Assembly: GCA_027559495.1 (NCBI GenBank)
Contig: JAMXSV010000026.1
Coordinates: 1,240,001 to 1,304,000 of the forward strand
Direction: 5' to 3'
DNA length: 64,000 bases
Origin: Aurifilum marmelostoma
Taxonomy: Eukaryota; Ascomycota; Sordariomycetes; Diaporthales; Cryphonectriaceae
Below, one piece after another: positions 12,034 to 24,617 of this stretch. The position numbers and the translations under genes are program-made. Below the pieces are notes generated by a model that had not been told where the DNA came from, ran no database searches, and was given only the letters and a program-made list of their open reading frames with translations. The first letter of the stretch is position 1. Every line of letters starts with the position of its first letter.

Positions 12034-12076
12034 TGTGTGTGTGTGTGTGTGCGCGCGCGCGCATGTGTGTGTGTGT
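12034..12076. repeat. (GT)n/(GC)n microsatellite
   Basis: Alternating purine-pyrimidine block: GT repeats, then about ten bases of GC repeat, then GT again, lying 30 bases after the stop codon of the phosphoesterase-fold gene. Such a run can form Z-DNA. Confidence 0.9.
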
Positions 12077-14657
12077 CGGTCGTCTGGGGCTATGGAAAAC
12101 TTCGAGATTGGTAGGGTGCCACTGTTCGCGTTGCTTCTGCAGGACGTGCAGGAGGTACCTGCAGTGGCGAATCACTCACCAGCGCGCTGACCGGCAGCGG
12201 CGGCACTGTGCGAATGCTCCCTCTCTCTCCTAATGGTGGTGTGCTGCTATGCCACCTACCCTTTCGTCATCGGTGATTATGCGTTTTTTTCTTGTTGCAT
12301 CAGGCTGGGATGAGGAAAAGGGACCTCGATATCATTGGCCGTGGTCTGAGAAGCGACGGATGAGAGGAGGGGGAGAGGGGGTGTGCCACAATCTAAGACA
12401 TCATCATGCGGCCCATGAGCGGCCACGAAGGGCTTCACAGCCTTCAGAGAGCGAGTAGAAACAGGCACCATGCAACAGGCCACACTGGACGGCGTGGCCG
12501 TGTTCGCTTCTCATACTTGTGGTCTGGTTCACCCTCTGCAAAAGCATCGTGTCCATTGCACGTCCATGGACAACGTTGCAGCGACAAGAGCCCAAACTTT
12601 TTGCATTGTACAAGCTCGTCACTTTGTATTTTTTCTCTCACTAAGAATCATGACAACCAACCTCTTATTCGGAAGACCGGTCCCCATGAAAACAGCAGTG
12701 TGACGTCTCCCGGCTTGCTGTTTACGCTTACTCGCGCAGCACCCACAGCGGTCGCTAGAGGGTCACGCCGGACACAAACGAACGGTTGGCATGCTCTTTC
12801 TTGGCCGCTCTCCATTACTCGAACGACTGATTCCATGCTAGCTCTGCTCTATCAAAGATGAGGCTCCAGGCGCCCCGACTAGCTGCTGAGGCCAACTCCT
12901 CCTCGGGCCCCTTAGGTCCTGATTGCGAAAGCCCTCGCAAGGATGAGTGCCGAGGGAGGAGAAGGGAAAGGGCGGTGTGGCATGATGTAGTATTTCCCAT
13001 CCAACAGGGCCTGCTTGTGTGGACGAACAGGCTGTACCAAACCCGTTCACGAGACCACCACATAGGTGTGTTTGCCCTCGGCCCCGTCCCTTCAGCCACC
13101 TACCCGCCCAATTGGCGATGGACACAACATTCGATTTTTCATTGCTTACCTGCCGTTGATTGTCGCAATGATTACAACCTCCCCCCCTGTTCGCCACGGC
13201 TGGTGGCACGATCTCCCCCCCTCCACCATTGAGAAAGAAAGAGAAAATCGGTGTGGGGGGACATGAAGGGAATGATGGAGGGTTCATTCGGAAGGGATGG
13301 GACGACCAGGGTTGGTAGGTCAGCAGGGGGGAAAGAAGACCTTTCTCAGCCTCAAAGCGAATACCGTTGACAAGCGGCCCTAGATACAATCATGCATGAT
13401 TGCTTTGCCCGCCTTTTCCATGCCTCGACCACTCGTCTTGCTTCCCACCCGATACGGCGTGCGTGGCGTCTGGCAGCAGCACAACATTCAAGCACACGGC
13501 CTAGAACAGGGGTGAGATGACGCCCTCCATGCGTTTGGGTTGGGTCTACCTTTGCACACGAGCCACCGCATTGGGAACATGCATGCATCATTGGTGTACA
13601 TGTATGCATACGACGACGAAGAGGATGGCAACACAAGGAGCTTGGCCTCACAATGTCCAATCCCACCCCCTCTCCGGTCTGCAGGATGGTGGCGAGACAA
13701 GACGTCTCTGCCATGATCACAAGGGCGTGCGCTGCTGTCATTGGAGCTCGGGACCGTCTCCTCGGGGCGGGCGGGCAGCAGTATGCAGCGCAGACGCAAC
13801 CCTCGCGCAATTGTGTCCCTCTCTTAACGTCAGAAGCCCAGATAGAACAACATTGTGCTTTCTTGTCCCCCCCGCAAACACACACACACACACACAAGTA
13901 CTTGTACCATGTACAGAATATTGATGGCATGCGGGGGGGCGGAGCAGCCCACCCACCTGTAGTGTGTTCTTGGCTTGGGGCCTATAGCGCGTGCATGGTG
14001 GTGGCTGCTTGTCTGCTGGTGCCACTCAAGCATGCCGTCTCACTATGAGTTGTCATGTACAGTAGCGTGTGCTGGCTTGCTTCTTTGGTCTGGTGCAGCC
14101 CATTGCTACCAAGACTTGTTGTGAGACGAGATGGGAGCTGGGACCAAAACGATGACGGCGACGGTTGTGTGTGTTCCCGAAGAAGAGCCCAGGGTCCCGA
14201 GGCAGGCAAGGCAAGGGAACAGTTCTTCGGGGGATTTACCTGGGATTGACTTTACCTGTTGATGATGATGAGTGATCGAGATTCTATCTGGGATTTGTGG
14301 TGTTCGCCTCCTCTGTCTCTCGCTCTAACCCACTCAACCTCTATTGCCGGCGGGCGTGTCCCCTCCTGGATTGGGACTCGGCCTCAGCGGGAATCGGAGT
14401 CGATGGTCTGCGTACTGTATCCCGAATTTTTTCTGAACAAGGAGTCAAGAAGCAAAATGGCGGCGAGACAAATTTCGGACATCCATCCAGGGCGAGGACA
14501 AGGATTAACCAGATGCAGATCGCATTTCTTGTTTTAGTAGCTGCCTAATTGAATGTAGTAGGGACGGGAGGGGGCAGATCTGGGAAGCTCGTTGCCATGG
14601 CGAGGGAGGGCTGTACGGTACAAGTAGTGAGAGGGCAGTGGTCAGGAGCCAGCGACC

Positions 14658-14663
<6 letters not shown>

Positions 14664-14693
<30 letters not shown>
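14664..14693. repeat. (CAG)10 trinucleotide repeat in non-coding DNA
   Basis: Ten uninterrupted CAG units outside any supported gene. A second, interrupted CAG block lies at 16450-16480. Confidence 0.9.
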
Positions 14694-14694
<1 letters not shown>

Positions 14695-15898
14695 GAGTCA
14701 GCAGGTGCTTACTCCAGGGGATGTCAGGGCCAGTCTGTACCAAAAGATCCTTCATATTCATATTCATCATTAATGACAACAACAACAACAACAGCAACAA
14801 TCATGCATTGCCTATGTATCCCCTTGCAACTCTGACTCCGGTACGGATTGTTCTGTGTACGGGCGGCGCCTGCTTCCTTGAACGGGACGAGAGTCTCATA
14901 GTGCCCTTGAGATGGGGCTCCAAGGCGCGGTCTGCATATGTGGATTCCGGTATTATTGGTTCATCCTCAGTGTCCTTCTCGAAGCCGAGTTCGAAGCCAA
15001 GGTCCAAAGGACCATGATACAGTACTCACCAATGTACCGTGCTGGCCCACTTTCGGTGGTGACTCGCCGCGCTGCTAGTTTACTTCTATAACAAACAGCA
15101 TTGGGCGGGTCAAGTACTCGACCGACCAAGGAATCCGATCTAGAAAAAAAGGACTGTCGTGTCTTGGGAAGGGGGTACGTCTTTTTTGCTTGGCACAGAT
15201 AAAAAGGCTTTGCATGATTGCGCGTGCCAAAGGGAGGATCTATCGCCCTGCATCCTGACGAGATGCTGGTGCTGCGTTGGCATGCGGCCTGTCAGCAAGT
15301 GCGCCGCCCCCCGAGCGCATATTCGCGATACGGGGACGGCGTCATTCGGCAGCGCGAACGACTAACTGCATGTGAGTCTTGTCGGCCAATCCAGCCCAGC
15401 CCGAGGAAGCCGTTGAGCCTCAAGAGGGAGAGACCCACAGTTGTGTGCATCTGACCGTGGGGAGAAAGAGAGAGAGAGAGAAGGGGGGGGGGGGATGGAT
15501 TGTTCGAGTCCGTCCTCCACAGGCGGATCCGATCAGATTCATGCAGCAGCCTGCGCACTACTACTGACTACGTCCAGCGACCCCAGCAAGCTCTCTCCTT
15601 TTCCAGCCGGTCTGCTACGGCTAGAATGAGGAAGCTTTGGGCCGTCCAGTCAGCTTGCGTTCCTGATGCTCTCAACATGCCACGTTTCTCCTCCTGCTCG
15701 TCCTCTACAGGGGACGGGGGGGGGGGCGGGCCGCCATCTGGGGTTCGTGTCTTTCTGCCTTGTTGGCTGGTGCTTGTGTGGGTGTGGATGTCATTGCTGC
15801 CTGTCGTTGGTCAGAGGTTCTTCGCGCGCGCATATGCAGGAAATCAGAAGACTCGCCCCGTCTCTCCTCGGGAGTCAGTCATCGCTGAACAGATGCAT

Positions 15899-15926
15899 GC
15901 AGGCAGGCAGGCAGGCAGGCAGGCAG
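15899..15926. repeat. (GCAG)n tetranucleotide repeat
   Basis: About seven GCAG/AGGC units in tandem in the gene-free region. Confidence 0.9.
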
Positions 15927-16342
15927 ACGTGCTTCCAGTTTCCCCCCCACAGGATCCACCACGGCCAAGAGAGAGTTAATGGACGGAACAGTAAGGCGGG
16001 AAGGAGAGGGAAGGAGTGACGACTGCATGCATGACCGAGCGCATGAAGAGTACAGTAGTAGCTGGGCCCACTGGTGCTGCTGGTGCTACAGCTTTGCCGT
16101 GACATGATTTGGCAGAGGAGCACAGAGAGGCCTATGACGGGATGCCCTACTTACTGCAGGGACGGCCAAGACCACCACCACCTTGTCTGCATTACAGTAC
16201 TATCTCTGACCTCTGCCTCTCTCTCCCTCTCTCTCTCTCCGTGTTCTCGTCATCAGGCTCTCAGCTTCTGGATCTTGTCTATCGAACCAGACAGGCCGTG
16301 GCATGGATCTTGTCCGTCCTCGTTCCCGTCCCGGCTCCACAT

Positions 16343-16365
16343 CCACCCACCCACCCACCCACCCA
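16343..16365. repeat. (CCCA)n tetranucleotide repeat
   Basis: Five to six tandem CCCA units; a C10-12 run follows near 16628. Confidence 0.85.
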
Positions 16366-16940
16366 TCTTTAGACTCTTCCATCGACAGCGATCCTTGTTC
16401 GAGGCTGCCTACTGTACTTTAAGTACTTCCATCTCAAGACATGAGATCGACAGCAGCAGCAGCAGCAGCAGAAGCAGCAGATATGTGAGAATGTTTGCAG
16501 GACTTTTGTTGTGCGCATGGTCTCTTAGCACTTAAGCACACAACACCACTGCTACAGAACAAGTCATTGCGGAGTCAGATTCCGGGGCTGGTGCCTCCTG
16601 TTACCGGGCCATGTTCCGGAGACAGCCTCCCCCCCCCCCCAATTCTTTCTCCTTCCAAGGGTAAGACAGGTTGATGTGGCTTGTCTCGGTCCTACTACTG
16701 CTGTAAACTACCACATCGTGCTGCTACTACTCTAGTATGCAGTAGTAGGGTCAACATGTCCCAGATCGTCAGCGCCTTGTTTATGATTTGATGTGGGTGG
16801 CGGACCACGGGCTGTGCTCTAATGCCCAGCCCTGTTGGTATTCCTGTTTGAAGACAGTCACAGAAGAAAAAGAAGAGAAAAAAAAAGGGCAGGGAGGGTG
16901 ACAGAAGGACAGAGAAACACAGAGAGAGGACAGACAACAG

Positions 16941-16968
16941 GTGTGTGTGTGTGTGTGTGTGTGCGTGT
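16941..16968. repeat. (GT)n microsatellite
   Basis: About 14 GT units with one GC variant near the 3' end. Confidence 0.9.
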
Positions 16969-17182
16969 GCGTTATTGTGGTGGTGGTGGTACAGGATCCA
17001 AGCAACCGTCTCATCGTGCCATCCCATCCTTTTCATCCATCCATACGCTGCTCTTGATTCTTCCGGGGGATTTGGGGAGGGGGGTGTCATCTCGTCAGCC
17101 TTGAATTTTCCCTTGGCCGTCGCCGTCGCACACCCCCTCCCCCCTGGCCTCCTTCAGCGCTACCCTGGGATTTGGATCGGGC

Positions 17183-17248
17183 CTCTCTCTCTCTCTCTCT
17201 TTTTTTTTTTTTTTTTTTTTTTTCCCTTTTTCCCCTTTTTTTTTTTTG
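17183..17248. repeat. (CT)n followed by T-tract
   Basis: Nine CT units run into a T-tract of over 20 bases, interrupted by short C runs and continuing to about 17248. A strongly asymmetric polypyrimidine strand about 1 kb upstream of the gene at 18226. Confidence 0.9.
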
Positions 17249-18031
17249 CCGCTCCACATTATTATGCCAGTGGGCGACACCACCCACCATCACCTCCGCT
17301 GCCACCCTCTACTGTATGTACCATGAGTAAGGTGTGTGTGTGTGTGTGTGTACTATGTACTAATGTACAGTGGTACTACGCACGCTGAGTTGCTAAACTT
17401 ACAAGTATACAGCGGCCCCCTTCCTGCCCCCCCCCCTCTCTCCGCCTCCCCCCACACACTTGGTACCAGGACGGAAAAAAGGGCGAGAATAAAACTTGCA
17501 CAGCAGCCGCTGCGTTTCGTTCCCGCTTCAGATGATTTCCTCACATTCGGGGTGTTTTTTCTCTCTCTCATTGATTCCTGATCTGTTTCTGGTGCAGATT
17601 GCATCCCATACATGTCGTCCGCCTGTCTACCCTAGATGGTTGCCCATCATCCAATTTTCAGAAAGGAAAGGAAAAAAAAAGAAAGAAAAAGAACATCAAG
17701 AGGCCCAGACGAGGAACAATCACTTCCATTCCTATATAAACAACAGTCCCCCGCCTCCGACTTGTACCGAGTTTAAATCGTCCTTCCAAGAATATGCAAG
17801 CTCTATAACGGCCCTGCTCCACCCGAGGGACCGACCTGCGACGTCAAAGTTCCCGACCCGAACCTTTTTGGCCCACCATTTTTTTTTACTCATCATCCTA
17901 CTTTTTACTTTACCTGAACCATCTCACTCACTCAGTCTCTCTCCCGGCCTGGGCCCCGGGTTCGCCCATATTATACAACACTTTTCTCAACAGTACAGCT
18001 CTCGGCCTTGTTGGATCGAGAGAGGGAAGAG

Positions 18032-18084
18032 ACACACACACACAGAGAGAAGAGAGAGAGACAGAGTGTGTGTGTGTGTGTGTG
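18032..18084. repeat. Compound (AC)n-(AG)n-(GT)n microsatellite
   Basis: An AC block, an AG-rich block and a GT block in succession. The AC and GT arms are complementary, so the strand could fold back on itself. It ends about 140 bases before the proposed start codon at 18226, inside the probable leader or promoter. Confidence 0.85.
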
Positions 18085-18225
18085 AAGCTGGCCTGCCTCT
18101 CGACCCTGTCTCCCAGCGCAAGCCACCCCAGGCCAGACCAGCCAGACCCGACGACCCTGTCAGGTCAGGTCAGCGTGCGGCCGCCGTCATTGCTGTCGCC
18201 AGCAGCCAGCCCCGCACCGCTCGTC

Positions 18226-20137
18226 ATGGCGGACCACCAGGAGAAACAACCCTACATGGAGGATGCCGACGAGGAAGGGAACCCAATCGACGACACCAGG
18301 ACATACATCTCCGCTGCACCGCCCGGCGTCAAGGAGGAGGCCAATGTGTCACGGACAAGAAAGGACAACAACCGGCTGAAGCCAGCAGGGAGCGGCTCGT
18401 CGTCGCCCATCGCGAGCCCTCTCCACCTCGATTCCGACTCGAACCACAACAACGACCCCGGCAGCCCTCGCAAGCGGGAGGCCAGGAGGACAAGGGAGCC
18501 CCGAGACAGGGAGCGGACGAGAGAGAAGGCTAGAGACAAGGAGAAGAGAAACTCGACCTCGACAAGGGACAGGCCAAAGCCGAGAACATCCAGGACCGCC
18601 CTCCCCGTCCTGCAGACTACCTCGCGGAAGCAACAGGGAGACCAGCCCAGGGCCAGCCCGACCAGACATGTGCCGAGCCCCATCATCACAGCTGCCGCCA
18701 CCACGGGCCGGCCCAGAGCCTACACGTCCACAACAAACCCACGGCCGTCGAGCCACTATGGCCCCTCTGCCTCGAAACCGCCACCGGCCAACGCGAAGTT
18801 CTACGCAAACCCCGCCCTCGGCCCGCTGGGCACCTCCTTCCCTCCCCAGTCCCCCCTTTGCGCCGATGCCCCCGCCGAGCCCCATACCTCCGTACATGCA
18901 CGCAGCCTCGCCCTTTACACCACTGCTGCCGCAGGCTCCCGACTACTTCACCCGCCCCATACACCGTCCAGACTACCGACGGCCATCCTCGGCACTAGGA
19001 CGCCCTCTGTACCATCCGCCGCCGCCGCCGCCGCCGCCGCCGCCAGCAGGCATTGGGTACAATCTAGACTACGACGACGACCTCGAAGAAGGCGGCGGCG
19101 TGCTCATCAGGAGACCCTCGCTCAAGACGAGGCCCACCCAGCAGGAGCTGGAGGACCGAGAGCGCATGCCGCCGCCGCCGCCAGGAGCAAGACGCCGGCC
19201 AAGCACAACAACCCAGATCCGGTCCCCGTTCCACCCGCCGCCGCCCATGGAAAAGCGGCAGTCCTTCGGGTCAGACTACGACGACGAGTCCCTCATGATG
19301 GACGACGAGAGCTTCTACTCGCCCTCGGAACAGGGCCACCACTACAAGTACCAGCCATACCCCGCCCGCCGGCCCAGCATCGACCCCTCGCTGTTCGACC
19401 CCTTCCTGGCAGCCGACAGCAACAGGCGCGGGCGGAGGGGCTCGCTGCACACGACGGGAGGCGGGAACACCCGCACGCACTCGGCGGAGCGCGACCTCGA
19501 GGACAAGATACGGTCCGCGCGCAGCTACCAGGAGAAGGTGGACGGGCCCGTCGACCCGCTGACGACGGACAGCCTGCGGCAGATCTCCAAGGTCACGAGC
19601 AGCAGCCACGGCGCCCGGAGCGCCACCAGGTCGCGCGGCGACAGCGGGTACGCCCCGACGCACCGGAACAGCGTCGACATGGCCGAGGACATGCGGATCC
19701 TCGTCAAGGGCACGGCCACGCTGACCTTTGGCGACGCCCAGATGGACGTCCGGAACGGCGCCGAGATCCGCATCCCGACCAGCGTCGGCGGCGGCGACAG
19801 GACCTCGCGCGGCGGCGGCAGCGACCAGGGGTCGTCGTACGCGCCGGACGAGCGGGACCGCGGCGACCCTCGCCGTGCTGGGCCCGAGGAGGGCAGGCGC
19901 ACGAGGCACGAGCGCGAGCGCCTCGGAGGGTTCGCGCAGCAGCAGCAGCAGCAGCACGCGCGCGACAGGCGCGGCAGCTCGAGGGCCGGGTCGCACTCGC
20001 GCGGGCAGGGCGTGCCGGCCTCGCCTTACCCGCTCGAGTATGGCGGCGGGAGCCTGGGCTCTCACTACTATCCCCATCCACCGGCGCCGCTGGCGTATGC
20101 GCCGTATGGGTCTCATGGGTATCCTTACCCGAGCTGA
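18226..20137 (+). CDS. Pro/Arg-rich disordered protein, frame interrupted at 18851
   Basis: Unknown function. From ATG 18226 the frame encodes an acidic start (near MADHQEKQPYMEDADEEG) and an Arg/Lys/Ser-rich stretch, but after about residue 210 this frame turns into low-complexity Ala/Arg shadow sequence. The sensible continuation (Pro-rich, then RRPS- and SYDDES-type segments, ending near SHGYPYPS at 20137) is in the next frame. The two halves join cleanly if one C of the C6 run at 18851-18856 is dropped, giving about 636 residues. A short region near the C terminus (DMRILVKGTATLTFGDAQMD) has alternating hydrophobic residues and looks like a small beta-structured conserved element. No membrane segment. 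A sequencing error is the likeliest cause; an intron is not evident because no acceptor fits. Confidence 0.7.
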
Positions 20138-22060
20138 ATTGTTGGTGAGAGAGTGGGGGGGGGGGGTGGTGATCGTGAAAAATGATGACGAACGATGTGA
20201 TGAACGGACTGTTAAGCGAACAACGGCCGGTGATTTCTTTTTTTTTTTCCTTTTTTCCCCCCCCCTCCTCATGATGATCTATTGGATGATTTCATGCGAG
20301 CGAGCGAGTTATGTTTTGAATTTTGCTTTTTTTTCTTCTTCTACTTCTTCTTTCTCTTCAATCTTTATGATATGGGTGATACAAGTCTTGGATACCTCAC
20401 ATTGTCTTTTCTCTTTCTTCTCCCCAATTTCTTTTTTACTGTCATGCTCTCTGGCTCACATACAGCCTGGGCCTTTATTTTACTTGTGATGTTGTTCAGG
20501 GCAAATGACGCGGCTGAGGACAAGGCGCAGAAGAGCCTCCTCCCAATGTTGATGATTACGATACCGCAGGATTGGTATAATGAAGAATGTGTCTTCTTTT
20601 GCTTCTTCTGCTGTATCCTTTTTTTTTTTCTCCCTTTCCTCTATCCTTCGGCTTGTGCGCTCGTGTTCACTTTCTAGCACTGGCACGCAATCGCATGGCG
20701 TCAGAGGAAGAGAAAGAAAAAAAAGACAAGAAATTCATTTGAAGAAAAACTTGACGAGATTTATCCAGAAAGAGTGCACGAACGTGCTGGACCCTGGGAG
20801 ATTTCTTTGGATAAAAGAGGAAGAAGGGCTGTCATTAGTGATAGTAGTCTATTATCTTGAAGAGCCTCCATCGATCCCACTCTTCCCACGTCGAGATCTG
20901 ATGTCAGGACACACAAGAATGTTTTGTTCTCTTATCTCCTGTGTATGTGCTTGCTCTGTTGATGATGCTTTTGCCTTCTTCCTTGCATCTATCTGCTTGC
21001 TTGTTGCTCTGAAGGAGGGGGGAGGTCATCTCCGGGACCGACATGCACACGCGGGCGGGCTAGTCTTGCACAATCTGCCACATGTCGACTTTTGACTCGA
21101 TGACGAGAAATAGTCAGGCCTGTGCAGGAGATTGGTTGGGTTTTGTCGGATGAATGGGTTGTTTTGTCTTTTGTGCCGTCCACTCATGGGCTTGTTGGGT
21201 ATTTTGAGGGGCCTTGATAGGTTCAAGCCTGCCAGTGGTGTATAGTAGGGAGGGCAGGGTTCTGTAAGTAAGTTACTTACTTACTCACTATGGTAGTTTG
21301 GGGGGTGGGAGGGGAAATGTTAGATGGACCCCAGCCCGCCCAGTCAGCTTTGGGATGGCCTGTGCACCGTTGCCTGGTCAGAATGACGTCCTATTGATTT
21401 GGCAGTTGTCGCTTCCCCCCCCCCCCCCAAAAAAAACCAAGCCACAATGACAGACCCAGGTTTGGGTGTCTACAGCATTGATTTTGAGTGGGATCAAATT
21501 ATGATCCAGGGTCCTACTACTATTCACAGGCTGCTGCATGACGTTTTCCTAAAGGATCAGGGCTGGTCGGTGTTGTAAAAATTGCACAGTACGTATGTAC
21601 CTGCCTGGGCCCGTGGGATGGTGCGGCTGTCTGGCCCCGGCTCCTCCCAACCACCAGAGAATACAAGGGTACGTGCAGGGGCCCCAGCCACCGCGTTTCC
21701 ACCGCAACAAAAACCACACCCCGACTGACCATGGGGGCCAGCTTTTTGGACGTGCAGGAGGACCACGCAGTTCCATTCTTACTTGTTATTCACCCCGTCG
21801 TGCTTTTGATCTAATTGACGACAGACAATCTACGGCCAAACTTCGTTCTTGTTGTCTTCCCATCATCAATCACAGAGGTCGCCCATTCAGCTGCAGTGAC
21901 TTTCAGGACGACCTCATTAACTGGCCACCATTGCAAACGTTATTCGACCCTCGGCTGGTCTCTCGGTCCCTCTCTCTCAATGAGACACGCATTCCAGTCC
22001 TGATCGTCATTCCAATCTAAGAGAGGAAGCCCTGCTGCTTCTCACGTATTCCCACCCAAG
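20138..22060. other. Intergenic region
   Basis: No supportable gene. Begins with G and T/C homopolymer runs after the stop codon. Contains a C14-A8 composite tract at 21415-21436. The last 250 bases before 22061 are CT-rich (CTCTCTC near 21970-21980), as in many fungal core promoters. Confidence 0.55.
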
Positions 22061-23347
22061 ATGGCGCCCGCCCTCGCGTCATACGCCCGCTCCCTCCTCA
22101 CATCCACCCTCCTCCACGCCCGTGCAGACAACGATGCCCTCTCCCTCGGCCCCCGCAAGGCTCACAGCCTCCTCCTCGCCCGGGACACCTCCACCGACAG
22201 CAGGCCCGACCCGGAGGCCGGCATCGTGCACCCTGGCGACATCAACAACAAGTTCATCTTTGTCCTCTTTGGTCTGATCGGCGCCGCCTTCGTGGCCCTC
22301 GGCATCTGGTTCTTCTTCTGGGCCCGCAACGGCGGCTTCTACTTCAAGGACGACGACTGGGATGACTACAAGTCCACCGTGCTGCGCCGCAAGGGCCCCA
22401 ACGGCACCACCCTCAGCGGCGCCACCACCGAGACCGACCTGGGCGGCGGCAGCGTCTACAAGGACATCTACGACAACGACGACGACAACCGCACAGAGGT
22501 CACCGGCACCACCCTGACGGGCATCACCGGCGGCGTCTCCGACATTGCCGGCCGCGAGAAGCGCCGCCAGAAGCGCGTCCAGAAGGAGCGCGAGAAGGAG
22601 CGCCGCCGGGAGGAGAAGCGCCGCGAGAGGGACGAGAAGAAGAAGCACCGCAGCAGGGAAGGCAAGCGCAAGGTCGGCGACGACGGTGCCGTCGTCGACG
22701 AGGAGGCCGAGGCAGAGGCGGAGCAGTACCTGCGCAACTACCGCCACGAGCGCCCCGCCCGCGTCGGCGGCATCAACAGGGAGAGCGACGCCAGCACCTG
22801 GGACGGCTCCACCAACCCCACCGAGAGCAGCAGGGGCGGCTACAGCGAGAGCGGCGTCACGGAGGAGCTGATGGCCAACCAGGAGCCCACCCCGACCAGC
22901 TCGCCCACCAAGAAGAAGACCCCCGGCGGCGGCGGCATCAGGAAGGTCTACTCGACCGCCGACAAGCGCGACATCCGCGAGACGGAGCGAATCCGTGCCG
23001 AGGCCCGCAAGCTGCAGGAGAAGGGCCGCGCAGCCGCCTCCTCGAGCGGAGGCAGCGGTGCTGGTGGCGTCCGCAGGACCTTCTCGTGGCAGCGCGACAA
23101 CGCCATCGGCGAGGAGACGGCCATGATGGCCGCGCCCCCCAGCTACACGGCCAGCGAGGTCGAGTCGCGCATCCCAGGCAGCTGGGCCGAGAGCGACGCC
23201 GGCAGCGAGGTGGGCACCAAGGTCTACTCACACTACATCCCGGGTCTGTCATCTGCGGGCTCGTCAGCCGGCGGCACCGACGTCAGGGATTATGCCGAGG
23301 AGAGGAGGAAGAGCAGGCGGAGCGGCGGGTACAGGCGAGACCGGTGA
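22061..23347 (+). CDS. Single-pass membrane protein with basic coiled-coil region
   Basis: Single-exon gene of 428 residues, function unknown. The first 65 residues are hydrophilic to moderately hydrophobic. One clear membrane segment follows (about residues 66-88, rich in Phe, Leu, Ile, Gly and Trp). Next comes an aromatic/acidic patch (FYFKDDDWDDYKS), then a highly charged helix of alternating Arg/Lys and Glu (about 165-200) that is likely coiled coil. The C-terminal half is Ser/Gly/Glu-rich and disordered, ending in basic residues. Topology is probably N-out with a large cytoplasmic tail, by the positive-inside rule. AATAAA at 23632-23637 is a candidate polyadenylation signal. The strong codon bias and clean membrane segment make it a real gene; no catalytic motif was recognised. 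Confidence 0.8.
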   Translation: MAPALASYARSLLTSTLLHARADNDALSLGPRKAHSLLLARDTSTDSRPDPEAGIVHPGDINNKFIFVLFGLIGAAFVALGIWFFFWARNGGFYFKDDDWDDYKSTVLRRKGPNGTTLSGATTETDLGGGSVYKDIYDNDDDNRTEVTGTTLTGITGGVSDIAGREKRRQKRVQKEREKERRREEKRRERDEKKKHRSREGKRKVGDDGAVVDEEAEAEAEQYLRNYRHERPARVGGINRESDASTWDGSTNPTESSRGGYSESGVTEELMANQEPTPTSSPTKKKTPGGGGIRKVYSTADKRDIRETERIRAEARKLQEKGRAAASSSGGSGAGGVRRTFSWQRDNAIGEETAMMAAPPSYTASEVESRIPGSWAESDAGSEVGTKVYSHYIPGLSSAGSSAGGTDVRDYAEERRKSRRSGGYRRDR

Positions 23348-24617
23348 GATGTCGTCCAGTCTCTTGTCAGGTCAGTCAGTGAGTGAGGCAAGCGAGTGAA
23401 GAAGTCAAACGGAAAGGTCTCTTCTTTTTTTTATTTTTTTTAACGATGGCAACGATGAGCAAGGGAACAATAGGCTGGCGGATATTGGCTTTGGAGAGGA
23501 CCTTTGATTTGATCCCTCTCTCTTCTTCCATTTGTTTGGTTGGTTCACACGACATCCCATACGGTCAAGTCATGGCGTTGGTTCTCAGCGACACAGCCTC
23601 ACGGGGCAGCATTGTCAATAGCATGTAAATGAATAAAGGGAAATATTGAGTCTGAGATGTCTCTTCTCTTTGGTTATTGTGAGTGGTGAGATGTCAGTAT
23701 ATTATCATCACAATAAATAAGCCTTGTATATGTGTGAGAATATTCCCAGCCAGGGCCTTTAGGAACTTGCCTCACTTCCATGGCCGTCTCATTCAGTGTC
23801 AATTATTTTGCATCACCACACCAAAAAAAACAGCGCCTAGTCTTACCCCAGGCGTTGCACCAAAGACCCACCACCACCTACAGCAGTATAGTTGTAGGGG
23901 ACCCCCCTCCCTCCGTTTAGGGGCGAGGCACCCAAAAAGGAACCCCCCTCCCCCTTCCCCCCCTTTCGCCTATAGCCCAGCCCCCCCTAGACGCCCAGAA
24001 CACTTACCCCGGATTGGCGTAAGGACTTGCCCCCCCCCCCCCCTTGTGGGATGCATGTTCGGCGGGAAACTGCTTACCTGCATTGCTGGCAACTGGTAGC
24101 CGCTCCTCGTGACAAAGCTAGCCTACCTCTGAATAAAGTAAGTACTTTATTTCCCAAATCATAAACTCTATCTTTTCTACCGTCCCGGCCGCTTCCCCCC
24201 CCCCCCCCCTTGACAGCCTCGACACCTCGTCGTGCTGCTGCTTCTGCTGTAGAACATTCAGCTCACAAATGTAAAACACTTGATCCTCCCCTCCTTTTGA
24301 CCTCAAGGAAAAGAAAAAAGCCCACTCAGGCGACAGTCCAAGACGCCACGGACATGGTGGCGCGGTGCTGTCCCTCGGAAGCAACACGACTTGCTGCTCC
24401 CCAATCTACGTCTGTCGCTACTACTACTACTTCCTCCTCCTGGTCATCATCGCGCCCAGAAGAAGAAGCAGCAGCAGCAGCAGCAGCCACGCGCAACCAC
24501 GAGAGAGCGCAGCTGATCCTCGCCGCACTGGACCGATAACACTCGAGCCCCCCTATTTCCAATGCCACGAGCTGGGCCGGGTCTGCCACCGCCCGAGAGC
24601 TCCAGCACCCTCACACG
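23348..24617. other. Intergenic region with poly-C tracts
   Basis: Holds the 3' flank of the 22061 gene and the promoter/leader of the phosphatase gene. Several long C runs occur (near 24030-24043 and 24196-24210), and a short (CAG)n block near 24468-24487. No protein-like frame. Confidence 0.55.

Larger units (their letters stand above)
12003..18225. other. Long gene-free, microsatellite-rich region
   Basis: Over 6 kb without a frame that resembles a protein. It contains a notable density of simple repeats (listed separately), long C or G runs and CT-rich tracts. The last 500-700 bases, with CT tracts and a (AC)/(AG)/(GT) block at 18032-18084, probably form the promoter and leader of the gene starting at 18226. 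The minus-strand frame at 12838-13389 and overlapping frames at 13352-13930 are compositionally biased and were rejected. Confidence 0.55.

Noticed and set aside
12838..13389. 183-codon minus-strand frame
   Set aside because: Biased Pro/Gly/Ser composition, several overlapping frames, no motif; best read as non-coding.
15480..15535. Possible tRNA (TTCGAGTCC near 15503)
   Set aside because: No matching acceptor, D or anticodon arms could be drawn around it.
19271..20272. 333-codon minus-strand frame
   Set aside because: Antisense shadow of the Pro/Arg-rich gene; composed of Arg/Ala/Val-rich low-complexity sequence without any domain.
22079..22747. 222-codon minus-strand frame
   Set aside because: Antisense to the membrane protein at 22061; the apparent Leu/Val richness comes from complementing Lys/Glu/Arg codons.
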